Source: Cytophagaceae bacterium (GTDB lineage Bacteria; Bacteroidota; Bacteroidia; Cytophagales; UBA9547). Taken from it: a DNA stretch of 64,000 bases. Positions 7,384-16,441 of this stretch are shown piece by piece. A program made the translations under genes and the position numbers. The stretch's first letter is position 1, and each line of letters begins with the position of its first letter. The notes under the pieces are model-generated. The model had not been told where the DNA came from. It ran no database searches and saw only the letters and a program-made list of their open reading frames with translations. Location of the stretch: assembly GCA_027488865.1 (NCBI GenBank), contig JAIYAU010000036.1:1-64000 (forward strand), read 5' to 3'.

Positions 7384-10300
7384 ATGAGAGTTTATAGATT
7401 TTTCACGATTGCCGTTTTACTTTCCCTCCTAACTACATCTTTATTTTCACAAAATATTGGCGATAGTTTGTCCACAGGTAGAGAGTTGATCATGAAAGGT
7501 GTAAAACTTCATGATGAACAAAAATACGAAGAAGCTACAGCGTTGTATTTACAGGTGCTTCCAAGCGATTCTTTATATCAATTGGCCTTGTACGAGTTGG
7601 CATTTTCATACGCGAAGGCAAAAAAATATAAAGAAGGAATTGCAGTTGCTAACAAAGCATTGAGTTACGACAGCCAAAACCGACATGAGTTGTATTTATG
7701 TCTTGGAAGTTTGTACAACGACCGAGGAGACATGGATTCAGCCATAACCATTTACCAAAAAGGTCTAACGCTATATCCATTCAGCTACAAACTCCATAAT
7801 GAAATAGGTATAAGTCACATGAAAGGTAAAAACTATAAAGCGGCTTATGAAAGTTTTACGAAGTCTCTAAAGCTAAATCCTTTTCACCCAAAAACGCACT
7901 TAAATATCGGCTTTTTAGCGGCTAATTCCAACCATCCCACTTTGGCATTAATGGCGCTTCAAACAGTATGCTTGGTACAATCTGATGCCAATTCTATATT
8001 ACAAACAGTGACTTCTATGGAAGAAATTGCTAGTAACACTTATTCACCTAAAAGTGAAGACAAAATTGACGAAAATATAATACCCAATGGTAATGCTTTT
8101 GAGGAAATTGATGGCCTTATCCATTCTAAAGTGGCACTTACTAATAAATATAAAACAAGAATTAAGCTTAATTATCAAATAATTAAACAAATGCAGCTCT
8201 TGTGCGAACACCTTCCTTCGTCACTTCCCAAAAACGACTATATTAATCAGTTTTACCTAGATTTTTACAATAATGTTTGGAATAAGAACATGTACGAAGG
8301 TATGGCCTTATGTGGTCTTGAAAAACTGGACGCACCTGATATAAAAAAGGCTGCAACCAAATATGCCAGTGATATTTACAAATTTAAGAATTGGGGTAGT
8401 ACATATTTAAGTGAATATACTGATAAAGAAACCATTAAGGTAAACGGCAAAACTGAAAATGCCACTAAACTTTTTGACAATGGCTTGGTGGCTATTGGAA
8501 ATATCAAAAATAACTTAAAAACAGGTGGATGGATAATTTTTTATAGCAATGGAGAAAAAAGTGCAGAAGGCTTTTTTATAGATAATGAGAAGGATGGTAA
8601 ATGGACATACTACACCAATAATGGTAAACTAAAGTCTACTGAATTTTACGAAAACGGCAAAATTGATAAGGAATACCTGTCTTATTATGATAACAATCAG
8701 TTGAGTGAACGTGTGCCTTACAAAAGCGGAGAGATAAATGGTAAAGTAGAGCTTTTTTTACGAAACGGAAGTTATAAACAAACTGTAAACTTCGAAGCTG
8801 GTAAAAGCAATGGAAAAAGAACTTACTACGATAGGTACAATTGTAAATTTTCTGAGTATACCGAGGTGGCGGGTGTACTTAATGGTGAATATAAAGAGTT
8901 TTATCCATCAGGCAAGGTAGAAACTATAGGTACGTATATTTCAGATAAATTAGAAGGTTCTTTAAAGGGTTCATTTGAAAATGGTAATAAAATGTTTGAA
9001 GGTCAGTTTGTGGCTGGAGAAAGGGATCAGACATGGACTTGGTATTACGATAATGGTAAAGTAAAAGAAAAGGGGTCATACAAAAAGGGCAAAAAGGATG
9101 GTATGTGGCAAACCTTTTATGAAACTGGTGTACTAAGCGCCAGTGAGATCTTCAAAAATGACTTAAGCAATGGCCCAGCGGATTTTTTTGATACTGATGG
9201 TAAAAAATTCGCAACTTATGAATATAAAAATGACAAACTACAAAACTATGTTTACTACGATAAAGCGGGAGCACCTTTAATCCAAGAAAAAATAAAAAGT
9301 GGTAAATTAAAAATTATCAAGTATAACCCCGAGGGATACAAAATAGCGGAAGGTCAAATACTTAATAAAAAGGAGTCTGGTGACTGGAAATTCTATTACC
9401 TTAACGGCAATGTAGATTGGCAAGTGAGTTATAAAGAAGGACAAAAAGAAGGGTTTCAAAAGGAGTTTTATAAAAATGGCACCTTAAAAGCCGAAAAATA
9501 TTTCACAAATGGTCTTTTAGAAGGTTATTCCAAAACTTACCATGCAAATGGCCAAATTGCATCATCTGGTTATAATAAAAAGGGAGAAAAGGATGGTCTT
9601 TGGAATTATTATAATGTGGATGGAAAATTAATTTCTTCTGAATTGATCAATAATGGACTTTCTAATGGAAGTTTAACAGAATATACCTTTGACGGGAAAA
9701 AAGAATTTGAAACTATTTATACCTATGGCGATTTGGAGGAATTAATTGCATACAATCCTTCTAATAATAGCTCCACCAACCTGAAATTTATTAAAGGTGC
9801 CAGCTCTTCATCCTTGGTATATACAAATGGTAAAGTACGAAGAGAAGGGAGTACTAAATACGGTAAATTAGATGGGCTTGTGAAATGGTATAATTCCAAC
9901 GGAAATATAACCTCAACTTTTAATTATAAGTATGGTAAAAAACACGGCGCATCCAAAAGCTTTTCTAGCGATGGAATTAAAATAGCAGAAGGAAAATATA
10001 GTTATGATCAAAAAGATAGCATTTGGAACTATTATGACCTTTTGGGTAGATTATCTTATGTAGCTAATTATAAAAATGGTAATCTAGAAGGGCAGTACAC
10101 AACTTACTACGCTGAAGGGAAAATAGAAACCCAACGAACTTACGTAAATGACCAACAACATGGTGCGGTTACTTTTTACAATCCAGATGGAACAGTTAGA
10201 ATCCAACTAAATTATTACTACGGTGATTTAATTTCATATACCTATCCCAATGCAAGTGGGGTGTTGACAGAACCTATAAAAATTGCGAATGAAACCGTTG

Positions 10301-10659
10301 ATATCCAAGTTAATCACCCCAATGGTAAATTGGCTGAAAAACTAACTTATAAATATGGTTTGCGAGAAGGGAACAGGATTATTTACAATAAAGATGGAAA
10401 GCCGATATTAGAAGCAAATTATTTGCACCATGACTATCATGGATTATTTAAAGAATACTATATCAATGGGAAAATTAGTTGTGAACTTAACTATAAGTAT
10501 GACGAACTAGATGGATTGTCTAAGTATTACTACGAAAATGGAAATATAAAGTCAGTTGAAACCTACGTATTGGGAGATTTACATGGACCAGCCACTTATT
10601 ATGACCAAACTGGAAAAATTATTAGAAAGGTAACATACCAATATGGTCAAATACAATAA
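7384..10659 (+). CDS. Large TPR and MORN-repeat protein, exported
   Basis: The product is 1091 aa. A signal peptide (residues 1-22, cleaved around LFSQ) leads into about five TPR units (residues 30-200), a linker, then roughly two dozen MORN-type repeats from about residue 370 to the C-terminus (recurring YYxNG, KxGKxxG and GxWxxYY elements), as in the YwqK family. MORN arrays form extended beta-hairpin rods that bind proteins or membranes. No catalytic motif is visible. The next gene starts 17 bases before this one stops, indicating translational coupling with the two DUF3857 proteins. A periplasmic or outer-membrane scaffold is my inference. Confidence 0.85.
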   Translation: MRVYRFFTIAVLLSLLTTSLFSQNIGDSLSTGRELIMKGVKLHDEQKYEEATALYLQVLPSDSLYQLALYELAFSYAKAKKYKEGIAVANKALSYDSQNRHELYLCLGSLYNDRGDMDSAITIYQKGLTLYPFSYKLHNEIGISHMKGKNYKAAYESFTKSLKLNPFHPKTHLNIGFLAANSNHPTLALMALQTVCLVQSDANSILQTVTSMEEIASNTYSPKSEDKIDENIIPNGNAFEEIDGLIHSKVALTNKYKTRIKLNYQIIKQMQLLCEHLPSSLPKNDYINQFYLDFYNNVWNKNMYEGMALCGLEKLDAPDIKKAATKYASDIYKFKNWGSTYLSEYTDKETIKVNGKTENATKLFDNGLVAIGNIKNNLKTGGWIIFYSNGEKSAEGFFIDNEKDGKWTYYTNNGKLKSTEFYENGKIDKEYLSYYDNNQLSERVPYKSGEINGKVELFLRNGSYKQTVNFEAGKSNGKRTYYDRYNCKFSEYTEVAGVLNGEYKEFYPSGKVETIGTYISDKLEGSLKGSFENGNKMFEGQFVAGERDQTWTWYYDNGKVKEKGSYKKGKKDGMWQTFYETGVLSASEIFKNDLSNGPADFFDTDGKKFATYEYKNDKLQNYVYYDKAGAPLIQEKIKSGKLKIIKYNPEGYKIAEGQILNKKESGDWKFYYLNGNVDWQVSYKEGQKEGFQKEFYKNGTLKAEKYFTNGLLEGYSKTYHANGQIASSGYNKKGEKDGLWNYYNVDGKLISSELINNGLSNGSLTEYTFDGKKEFETIYTYGDLEELIAYNPSNNSSTNLKFIKGASSSSLVYTNGKVRREGSTKYGKLDGLVKWYNSNGNITSTFNYKYGKKHGASKSFSSDGIKIAEGKYSYDQKDSIWNYYDLLGRLSYVANYKNGNLEGQYTTYYAEGKIETQRTYVNDQQHGAVTFYNPDGTVRIQLNYYYGDLISYTYPNASGVLTEPIKIANETVDIQVNHPNGKLAEKLTYKYGLREGNRIIYNKDGKPILEANYLHHDYHGLFKEYYINGKISCELNYKYDELDGLSKYYYENGNIKSVETYVLGDLHGPATYYDQTGKIIRKVTYQYGQIQ

Positions 10660-12568
10660 AGTAGTTTTAGTATTATTATGCCTAAGCAATTTTCTTAGGG
10701 CACAGCCTATTTTTGATACAAAAAAAATCAAAGATTTATACCCCAAGGACAATGGCGTCATGCTTACCGATGAGGTGTCGGTTAATATCGATCTCATAAA
10801 AGGAAAACCTGTTATTAAAGCTGATTATTTCAGACAAATTTTAGTGTTAGACGACAAGATACCTTCGTTTAATTCTGGAGCTGTGTCAATTATAAAAGGA
10901 TTTTATCAAGTAGATAATCTGGAAGCATGTACATATGTGCCAGACAATAAATCATTTAAAAAAATCAAGGTTAAGGATTTTAAAGATAACCAACAGATGC
11001 GTGCTGATATCTTTTATGATGATTTAGTTTTGAGAGAGTTTCTGTTTTCTGGGGTTCAAAATGGCGCTGTCACCGAAGAAAAGTACACCTATTCAATTGT
11101 GAATCCTAACTTTATTCCCCCGCATTATTTTAGTTCAGTAATTCCTGTTCACCAGTCCATTTATACAGTCACTGTACCTAAATCGGTCACTATTAAGTAT
11201 AAGTTGTTTGGTGATACCACTCAAGTGCGTCTTACCATCAAAGAACAAAAAAATAGTACCACCTATACTTGGAAGGCAGAAGGTGTCAACAAAATAAGTT
11301 ATGAAGATGATGCATTACCAAGAAATTACTATGAGCCCCATATTTTTGTTTATATAGCTTCGTATCAAGAGAATAATCAAACCAAACTGATGCTTTCTGA
11401 TGTCAATCAACTTTATAAACTTAATTATGGCTTTATTAAAGACGTAAATAAAACAGAACCTAATACTGAGTTGGTTAAAGTTGTGGATTCCCTTAAGGTA
11501 AAAACATCCGATGAAGCGACTATTAAAAACATATTTTATTGGATACAAGATAATATTAAATATATCGCATTTGAAGATGGATTGGGTGGGCATGTGCCAA
11601 GAAATGCTAATGATATTTTTAAAAAGAAATATGGTGATTGCAAAGACATGGCAAGTATTACGACCTATATGTTGTCGCAAGCTGGTATAAAATCATACCT
11701 TACTTGGATAGGTACAAGAGATTTGCCTTATCGTCATGAGGATATTCCCCTGCCCATGGTCGATAATCATATGATTGCAGCAGTATATAGAAATAATAGA
11801 TGGATTTTTTTGGACTGCACAGCCCAACATTTGCATTATGGTTTACCGTCGCACGCAATACAAGGTAAAGATGCATTAATAAGTATTTCGCCTGACTCTT
11901 TTGTCGTAGTTAAGGTAGATGTGCCAGATTATTTTAAAAACTATTCTTATGATTCACTTAATATCAGAATAGAAGACGAAAAAATTAAAGGTACAGGCCA
12001 TCTGACCTTAGGAGGCTACAACAAAGATCTTTTGGTAGCAAATTTAGGATATGTAGGACTCGAAAACATAGAAGATCGCTTTAAGAAAACGTTGGTAAAA
12101 GGAAATAACAAATGTTTGATTAGCCAAATTAAATTAAATGACTTTTGGCATAGAGATTCGGTTTTAAAGGTATCTTACAATGTGGTAATTGCTGACTATA
12201 TTCGAAGCATAGATAATGATATTTATGTGAACTTAAACTTAAGCAAATTGATGGATGGCGAAATGGTAGACACGCTTAACCGTAAAGGCGATAAAAAAAT
12301 GCCATATAAATACATTGACAAAATCGTGGTAAATCTTAAAGTTCCAGCGGGATATAAAATTAAAAAAATTCCGAAAAACGTAAATTATAAAACCAATAAC
12401 TTTGGTTATTCTAATGATTACACCTTACTTAAAGATCGTGTAATTTTAAGGTCCCAATTCTTTTTTAATGATTTAGTTTTGTATAAAAAACAATTTAAAG
12501 AATGGAACGAAGCATTGAAAAATCTTATTAAATCATATAACGACTTGGTGGTCATTTCAAAAAATTAA
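10643..12568 (+). CDS. DUF3857 and transglutaminase-like protein, catalytic
   Basis: The product is 641 aa. A signal peptide (about 1-20, LRAQ) is followed by a DUF3857 beta-rich domain (about 50-260) and a transglutaminase/protease-like core whose triad is intact: Cys333 in YGDCKD, His376 in DNHM and Asp391 in FLDC. The C-terminal 200 residues are a second beta-rich region. Papain-like transglutaminase-fold proteins of this type are common in Bacteroidota but their substrates are largely unknown; peptide or cross-link cleavage or transfer in the periplasm is plausible. Its start overlaps the end of the TPR/MORN gene and a paralogue follows 23 bases later. Confidence 0.85.
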   Translation: MVKYNKVVLVLLCLSNFLRAQPIFDTKKIKDLYPKDNGVMLTDEVSVNIDLIKGKPVIKADYFRQILVLDDKIPSFNSGAVSIIKGFYQVDNLEACTYVPDNKSFKKIKVKDFKDNQQMRADIFYDDLVLREFLFSGVQNGAVTEEKYTYSIVNPNFIPPHYFSSVIPVHQSIYTVTVPKSVTIKYKLFGDTTQVRLTIKEQKNSTTYTWKAEGVNKISYEDDALPRNYYEPHIFVYIASYQENNQTKLMLSDVNQLYKLNYGFIKDVNKTEPNTELVKVVDSLKVKTSDEATIKNIFYWIQDNIKYIAFEDGLGGHVPRNANDIFKKKYGDCKDMASITTYMLSQAGIKSYLTWIGTRDLPYRHEDIPLPMVDNHMIAAVYRNNRWIFLDCTAQHLHYGLPSHAIQGKDALISISPDSFVVVKVDVPDYFKNYSYDSLNIRIEDEKIKGTGHLTLGGYNKDLLVANLGYVGLENIEDRFKKTLVKGNNKCLISQIKLNDFWHRDSVLKVSYNVVIADYIRSIDNDIYVNLNLSKLMDGEMVDTLNRKGDKKMPYKYIDKIVVNLKVPAGYKIKKIPKNVNYKTNNFGYSNDYTLLKDRVILRSQFFFNDLVLYKKQFKEWNEALKNLIKSYNDLVVISKN

Positions 12569-12591
12569 TTTTACCAAATAGCACTTAATTC

Positions 12592-14550
12592 ATGATTTTT
12601 AAACACAGCCTAGTAATTTTCTTTTTCATACTAATTGGTCAATTTAGTTATGCTCAAATAATAATAGATCGCAATAATTACACCTGGAGCGAAATTCCAG
12701 ATATTAAAAAAGTATCAAAACAAGAGCAAACAGATTACAATTCTGTGTTATTGTTCAATAAAGTTTTTTGTGAATATGAATACAATACAAATGGTAATTT
12801 TGAAAAATATTTTACCACCCACACATGTAGATTAATAAACGACGAGCTAGCACTAGAATCAAATAACAAAATTTATCTGCCTGTCACAAGTACTCAAAAA
12901 CTTGTAAATATAAAATCCAGAATTATACAAAACGGAAAAGTTGTAAATGAATCTGGCATGAAAGATCTTAAAACGATTGAGCAAGACCAAAAACAATATA
13001 AACTACTTGCCATAAATGGATTAGTAAAAGGCAGCATTATAGAAACAATCATTCAAATTCAAGTTTATCCACGCAATTATGATGAAGAATTTTTTCTACC
13101 TAGCGTGCCAGTAAAATCATTCTACTATCAACTGAGCTGCCCTAAAAAATTGAAATTTAATACAAAATGCTATAACAATTTTCCAGATATTAAGGACAGT
13201 TTGATAAACGAAAAGCGATACTATGTAGCCAACTCGAATGACCTAAAAATTATTAATGATGAAAAATACTCCTTTACCAAAGCAAGAGGGATGCGTTTGG
13301 AGTTTTATCTGGCTGAAAATCTTGATAATAGCTATAAAAACAAAAAATGGCCAGAGATAGGAAGAGAATATTTTGATAATATGTATTTTAAATACGACAA
13401 AAGCCTTAAAGAGGTAAAAAAGCTACTTAAAAATATCAACATAGACGGTTTACCAGAAGAGCATAAAATAATCGTAATTGAAAATTATCTTAAATCCAAT
13501 ATTAGTATTGAAGAAAGTGTGGAGCAGGTTTTTTCAATATCTGATATTCTCAAAAACAAATACGCTTCTAATATCAACTTTACAGCATTATTTCTCTACT
13601 GTCTAGATGCTGCGGGAATTCAAGTGGATTTGGTTCTAACCTGTAATAGGTCTAACAAAAAATTCGATTCGGAGTTTTATTCCAATTCATACTTAGACGA
13701 ATTACTTTTCAGCTTTCCTAAATTTAATAAATATACCGATCCAACCTCCTTTGGCAATAGATATGGCAAAATTGGATTTGGTTTCTTGGATCAAAAGGCA
13801 GTTTTTATTAAACCTACCCTTATAGGAGAAACAAGGACAGGTCTGACCAGTATTAAAACCATCCCATTTAATAGTGCTAAGGAAACTTTTGACAATATGA
13901 CCATCAAAGTAAGCATTAATGCTGACTTTGACAGATGTAAAATTGATTATGCACGAGAGATGCAAGGCTATTCTGAACAAGGCATTCGCGAAGCGTATTA
14001 TCTTATTGACGAAACCAAACGTAAGGAACTTATTAAACAATTGGTAAACATAGATGAACAAGATGAAATTATATCATCCTCGTTGTCCAATTATGATTTA
14101 TCTAAGCCAGAGCAATATTTAAAACCAATTGAAATTAAAGCGGAGTTAACCACCAAAGCATGTATAGAAAATGCAGGAGATAATGTATTACTTCAAGTAG
14201 GTAAGCTTATTGGCCCACAAGAAGAAATGTATCAAGAAAAACCACGACAGAATCCGATCGATTTATATTTTGCACATAATTATAAACGTGTCATTACAGT
14301 AGAAATACCTAAGGGGTATAAAGTGAAGGGTTTGGATAAGCTTGTAATTAATAAGGCTTTTAAAGATTCTGATGGCAATCCTCAATTTGGTTTTGAATCG
14401 AACTATAAAATCAGTAACAATTTGCTTATTATTGATTGCATTGAGTATTACAATGGTTCAGAGTATGATTTAAAAATGTTTGAATCTTTTAAATCAGTTA
14501 TCAATGCCGCTGCAGATTTTAATAAAATCTCACTTTTAATAAGTAAATAG
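12592..14550 (+). CDS. DUF3857-type protein with degenerate transglutaminase core
   Basis: The product is 652 aa, a paralogue of the preceding protein in length and layout: signal peptide (FSYAQ, about 1-21), DUF3857-like beta-rich N-terminal half, transglutaminase-fold segment and beta-rich C-terminal part. Where the neighbour has YGDCKDMASI, this protein reads KYASNINFTA, so the nucleophilic Cys and its surrounding motif are missing, and no clear DNH or LDC follows. It is therefore probably non-catalytic, perhaps a partner or binding subunit of the active paralogue. It is the third gene of the probable operon beginning with the TPR/MORN protein. Confidence 0.8.
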   Translation: MIFKHSLVIFFFILIGQFSYAQIIIDRNNYTWSEIPDIKKVSKQEQTDYNSVLLFNKVFCEYEYNTNGNFEKYFTTHTCRLINDELALESNNKIYLPVTSTQKLVNIKSRIIQNGKVVNESGMKDLKTIEQDQKQYKLLAINGLVKGSIIETIIQIQVYPRNYDEEFFLPSVPVKSFYYQLSCPKKLKFNTKCYNNFPDIKDSLINEKRYYVANSNDLKIINDEKYSFTKARGMRLEFYLAENLDNSYKNKKWPEIGREYFDNMYFKYDKSLKEVKKLLKNINIDGLPEEHKIIVIENYLKSNISIEESVEQVFSISDILKNKYASNINFTALFLYCLDAAGIQVDLVLTCNRSNKKFDSEFYSNSYLDELLFSFPKFNKYTDPTSFGNRYGKIGFGFLDQKAVFIKPTLIGETRTGLTSIKTIPFNSAKETFDNMTIKVSINADFDRCKIDYAREMQGYSEQGIREAYYLIDETKRKELIKQLVNIDEQDEIISSSLSNYDLSKPEQYLKPIEIKAELTTKACIENAGDNVLLQVGKLIGPQEEMYQEKPRQNPIDLYFAHNYKRVITVEIPKGYKVKGLDKLVINKAFKDSDGNPQFGFESNYKISNNLLIIDCIEYYNGSEYDLKMFESFKSVINAAADFNKISLLISK

Positions 14551-14663
14551 TTAAAAAGGTTTCTCTATCATAGGTTATACTACCATTTTAAACCATTGGG
14601 ATCAAGGAGGCGATGTTTTAAGTACTTTTTTCTTCAATTGCATGAAATATTACATCCCTTTTA

Positions 14664-14694
14664 TTTGTGAATTAAAATAAAACACCTACTTTTG
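14664..14694 (+). promoter_or_regulatory. Promoter of tRNA-Ser
   Basis: TTTG at 14664-14667, a 19-base spacer and TACTTTTG at 14687-14694 match the Bacteroidota primary sigma consensus (TTTG-N19-TAnnTTTG) exactly. The tRNA begins 10 bases downstream. Confidence 0.85.
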
Positions 14695-14704
14695 CAATCC
14701 ATTT

Positions 14705-14789
14705 AGAGAGATGGCAGAGCGGTCGAATGCGGCGGTCTTGAAAACCGTTGACTGTAACAGGTCCGGGGGTTCGAATCCCTCTCTCTCTG
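14705..14789 (+). tRNA. tRNA-Ser (anticodon TGA)
   Basis: An 85-nt cloverleaf. Acceptor AGAGAGA (14705-14711) pairs with TCTCTCT (14782-14788), the discriminator is G (14789), and CCA is not encoded. The anticodon loop CTTGAAA gives TGA. A long variable arm, typical of tRNA-Ser, lies between the anticodon stem and the T arm (GGGGG TTCGAAT CCCTC). It reads UCA and other UCN codons. It has its own canonical promoter and a terminator starting 4 bases after its end. Confidence 0.97.
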
Positions 14790-14792
14790 CAG

Positions 14793-14822
14793 AAGGGCTA
14801 CTTTATTAGGTAGCCCTTTTTT
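14793..14822 (+). terminator. Rho-independent terminator after tRNA-Ser
   Basis: A perfect 9-bp stem AAGGGCTAC/GTAGCCCTT (14793-14801 with 14810-14818) is followed by a T run ending at 14822. Confidence 0.9.
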
Positions 14823-14895
14823 GTTGCATAATTTTATGGTTGTTCATCCTATAACAAATTAATGTTTTCGAAAAATTGACTAGCCGTATAAATAA

Positions 14896-14932
14896 AAATG
14901 CGGTAGCTACATAAATTGTAACTACCGCATTT
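14896..14932 (-). terminator. Terminator of the beta-barrel gene
   Basis: A 15-bp inverted repeat with one mismatch (14896-14910 with 14918-14932, core GCGGTAG/CTACCGC) lies downstream of the minus-strand gene that ends at 14984. The A-rich left flank is a T-rich tail on the minus strand. Confidence 0.75.
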
Positions 14933-14983
14933 GGTATGCTGTATAAAGTTTAATTTCTTGAACTTTATAAAAGTAATAATTAA

Positions 14984-15577
14984 TTAAAATTTCCCAGATA
15001 AACCTAAGGTGAACAGCGCACCTCCAAGTCCAAAATCAGCATTAATGCCTAAGTTTTTAGTGAAGAAATACCTAGCACCAATTCCCGTTCTAAACGCTAT
15101 TACTGGACCAGAAGAACTTGAAGTAAACTTTTGATCTTCAGCAACAGTAGAAGAAGGATCATTTATTTCAGAATTAACTGACCATAATGCAATACCAAGA
15201 CCAACATGATAAAAAACATCTACCTTATTTGATCCAAAATGAATTGCATATCTTGGAAAAATGCGAAATCTGTTAATTGAGGTTGTTTGTTTGTATGAAT
15301 CAATATTATCATCGTAAGTAGCTGTCAACTTAGTAGAAGCATAATTGGATTCTACACCAATTGAAGAAGTTTCAGTAACCATATATTCCACGCGTCCACC
15401 AAAAGGACCAAATCCTCTGCTTTTGAGTTCGTAACCATCCACAGAAGAGGATATTCTTGAAATAAGTTGTGGCCCACCAATATAGCCATCAACAATAATA
15501 TCACCTTTTGTTACAGCTTGTGCAGAGGCAAAAAAATTAGCACAAAGTGCTACCAAAATTAAAAACGTTTTTTTCAT
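14984..15577 (-). CDS. Outer-membrane beta-barrel protein, porin family
   Basis: The product is 197 aa. A signal peptide (about 1-20, ASAQA) is followed by alternating polar and hydrophobic beta-strands with Gly turns, ending in the strand FTLGLSGKF with a C-terminal Phe, the classic barrel-closing residue. Length fits an eight-stranded barrel of the OmpA/OmpX-like type. Specific function is unknown. It is a single gene with an exact-consensus promoter (15600-15630) and a terminator, so it is probably well expressed. Confidence 0.85.
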   Translation of the reverse strand: MKKTFLILVALCANFFASAQAVTKGDIIVDGYIGGPQLISRISSSVDGYELKSRGFGPFGGRVEYMVTETSSIGVESNYASTKLTATYDDNIDSYKQTTSINRFRIFPRYAIHFGSNKVDVFYHVGLGIALWSVNSEINDPSSTVAEDQKFTSSSSGPVIAFRTGIGARYFFTKNLGINADFGLGGALFTLGLSGKF

Positions 15578-15599
15578 GATTTTAGATTTAAAAATTTCT

Positions 15600-15630
15600 C
15601 AAAACTATAATCAAATCAGATTAATTCAAA
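15600..15630 (-). promoter_or_regulatory. Promoter of the beta-barrel gene
   Basis: On the minus strand, TTTG (15630-15627), a 19-base spacer and TAGTTTTG (15607-15600) match the Bacteroidota consensus fully, 22 bases upstream of the start codon. Confidence 0.85.
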
Positions 15631-15798
15631 TTATTTTATAGTTTTTTTAGAATAATCTAAGGCCAATGTTATTTTATTATAAGGTTTTATGGTTATAATT
15701 TCATTTACTATTTTGGATGTTTTAATTACCTAAAGCGCTAAATTTTTGACAGATTGTTGAAATAACTTTGTCCTTCTTTAAAAATTAAGGCAAAAAAA

Positions 15799-15820
15799 AA
15801 ACATGCCAGAAGGCATGTTT
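15799..15820 (-). terminator. Terminator of the cold-shock gene
   Basis: A perfect 9-bp stem AAACATGCC/GGCATGTTT with a 4-nt loop. On the minus strand it is followed by a T run (the A run at 15792-15801), 33 bases after the stop of the cold-shock gene. Confidence 0.9.
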
Positions 15821-15852
15821 CACAAGAACGAACTCAACTATTATGTTTATAA

Positions 15853-16044
15853 CTAAATAACTGTCACGTTCACCGCATTCAGGCCTTTTTTGCCTTTTTG
15901 CACTTCATACTTCACTTTGTCATTCTCACGAATTTGATCGATAAGACCTGAAGCATGAACGAAGATGTCTTCACTTGAATCTTCTGGTTTAATAAACCCA
16001 AATCCTTTTGAGTCATTAAAGAATTTTACTGTACCTTTTTGCAT
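15853..16044 (-). CDS. Cold-shock domain protein (CspA family)
   Basis: The product is 63 aa, the normal length for a single cold-shock domain. The RNA-binding motifs are intact: RNP1 KGFGFI and RNP2 DIFVH, after the [10 protein letters not shown] opening strand. Such proteins bind single-stranded RNA or DNA and melt RNA structure during cold shock or growth transitions. The gene is monocistronic with a strong terminator. The 397-base divergent gap upstream could hold a long structured leader, common for this family, but I could not define its promoter. Confidence 0.95.
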   Translation of the reverse strand: MQKGTVKFFNDSKGFGFIKPEDSSEDIFVHASGLIDQIRENDKVKYEVQKGKKGLNAVNVTVI

Positions 16045-16441
16045 TGTAATATTTATATGCTTGCAATTTGGGGAAATTAATTAAATAATCAATTAATTAT
16101 CAAGTTTTTTTTTAATAAAACTATAATATTTTTTTACATTTACCGTTGTCAATACATAAGTAAGCCTGTAAAAAATTGTAATCCAATAATTTACAATCAT
16201 GGATGTATTTTGTAAATGAGTTATTTTAATAATAGCAGTTTAATTTAATAATCGCTTTAAACAGGTCGCTATATCCTTTACAATTAAATGCTTACCAATT
16301 ATTCTAATGTGATTATTTTCAAAAGCCTAAAAAATTGAATTTAGAACTTCCAACATATTTAGCCGATAAATAAACCAAGGTCGAAAAATACTTTTACTTT
16401 TGTATTCTTATCAAAAAGTTTTTCAACAATTTTAACACTTC
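16045..16441. other. Divergent intergenic region, cold-shock gene and gapN-like gene
   Basis: A 397-base AT-rich region between divergent genes, with no ORF I can support. It carries the promoter box of the plus-strand gene (16395-16402) and must carry that of the cold-shock gene, which I could not locate. Confidence 0.6.
16395..16402 (+). promoter_or_regulatory. -7 box TACTTTTG of the gapN-like gene
   Basis: An exact TAnnTTTG box 39 bases upstream of the start codon. No TTTG lies 19-21 bases further upstream, so only the -7 element is supported. Confidence 0.6.

Noticed and set aside
14705..14791. tRNA-Ser as an integration site for a mobile element
   Set aside because: No duplicated tRNA 3' end, integrase or island is found on either side.
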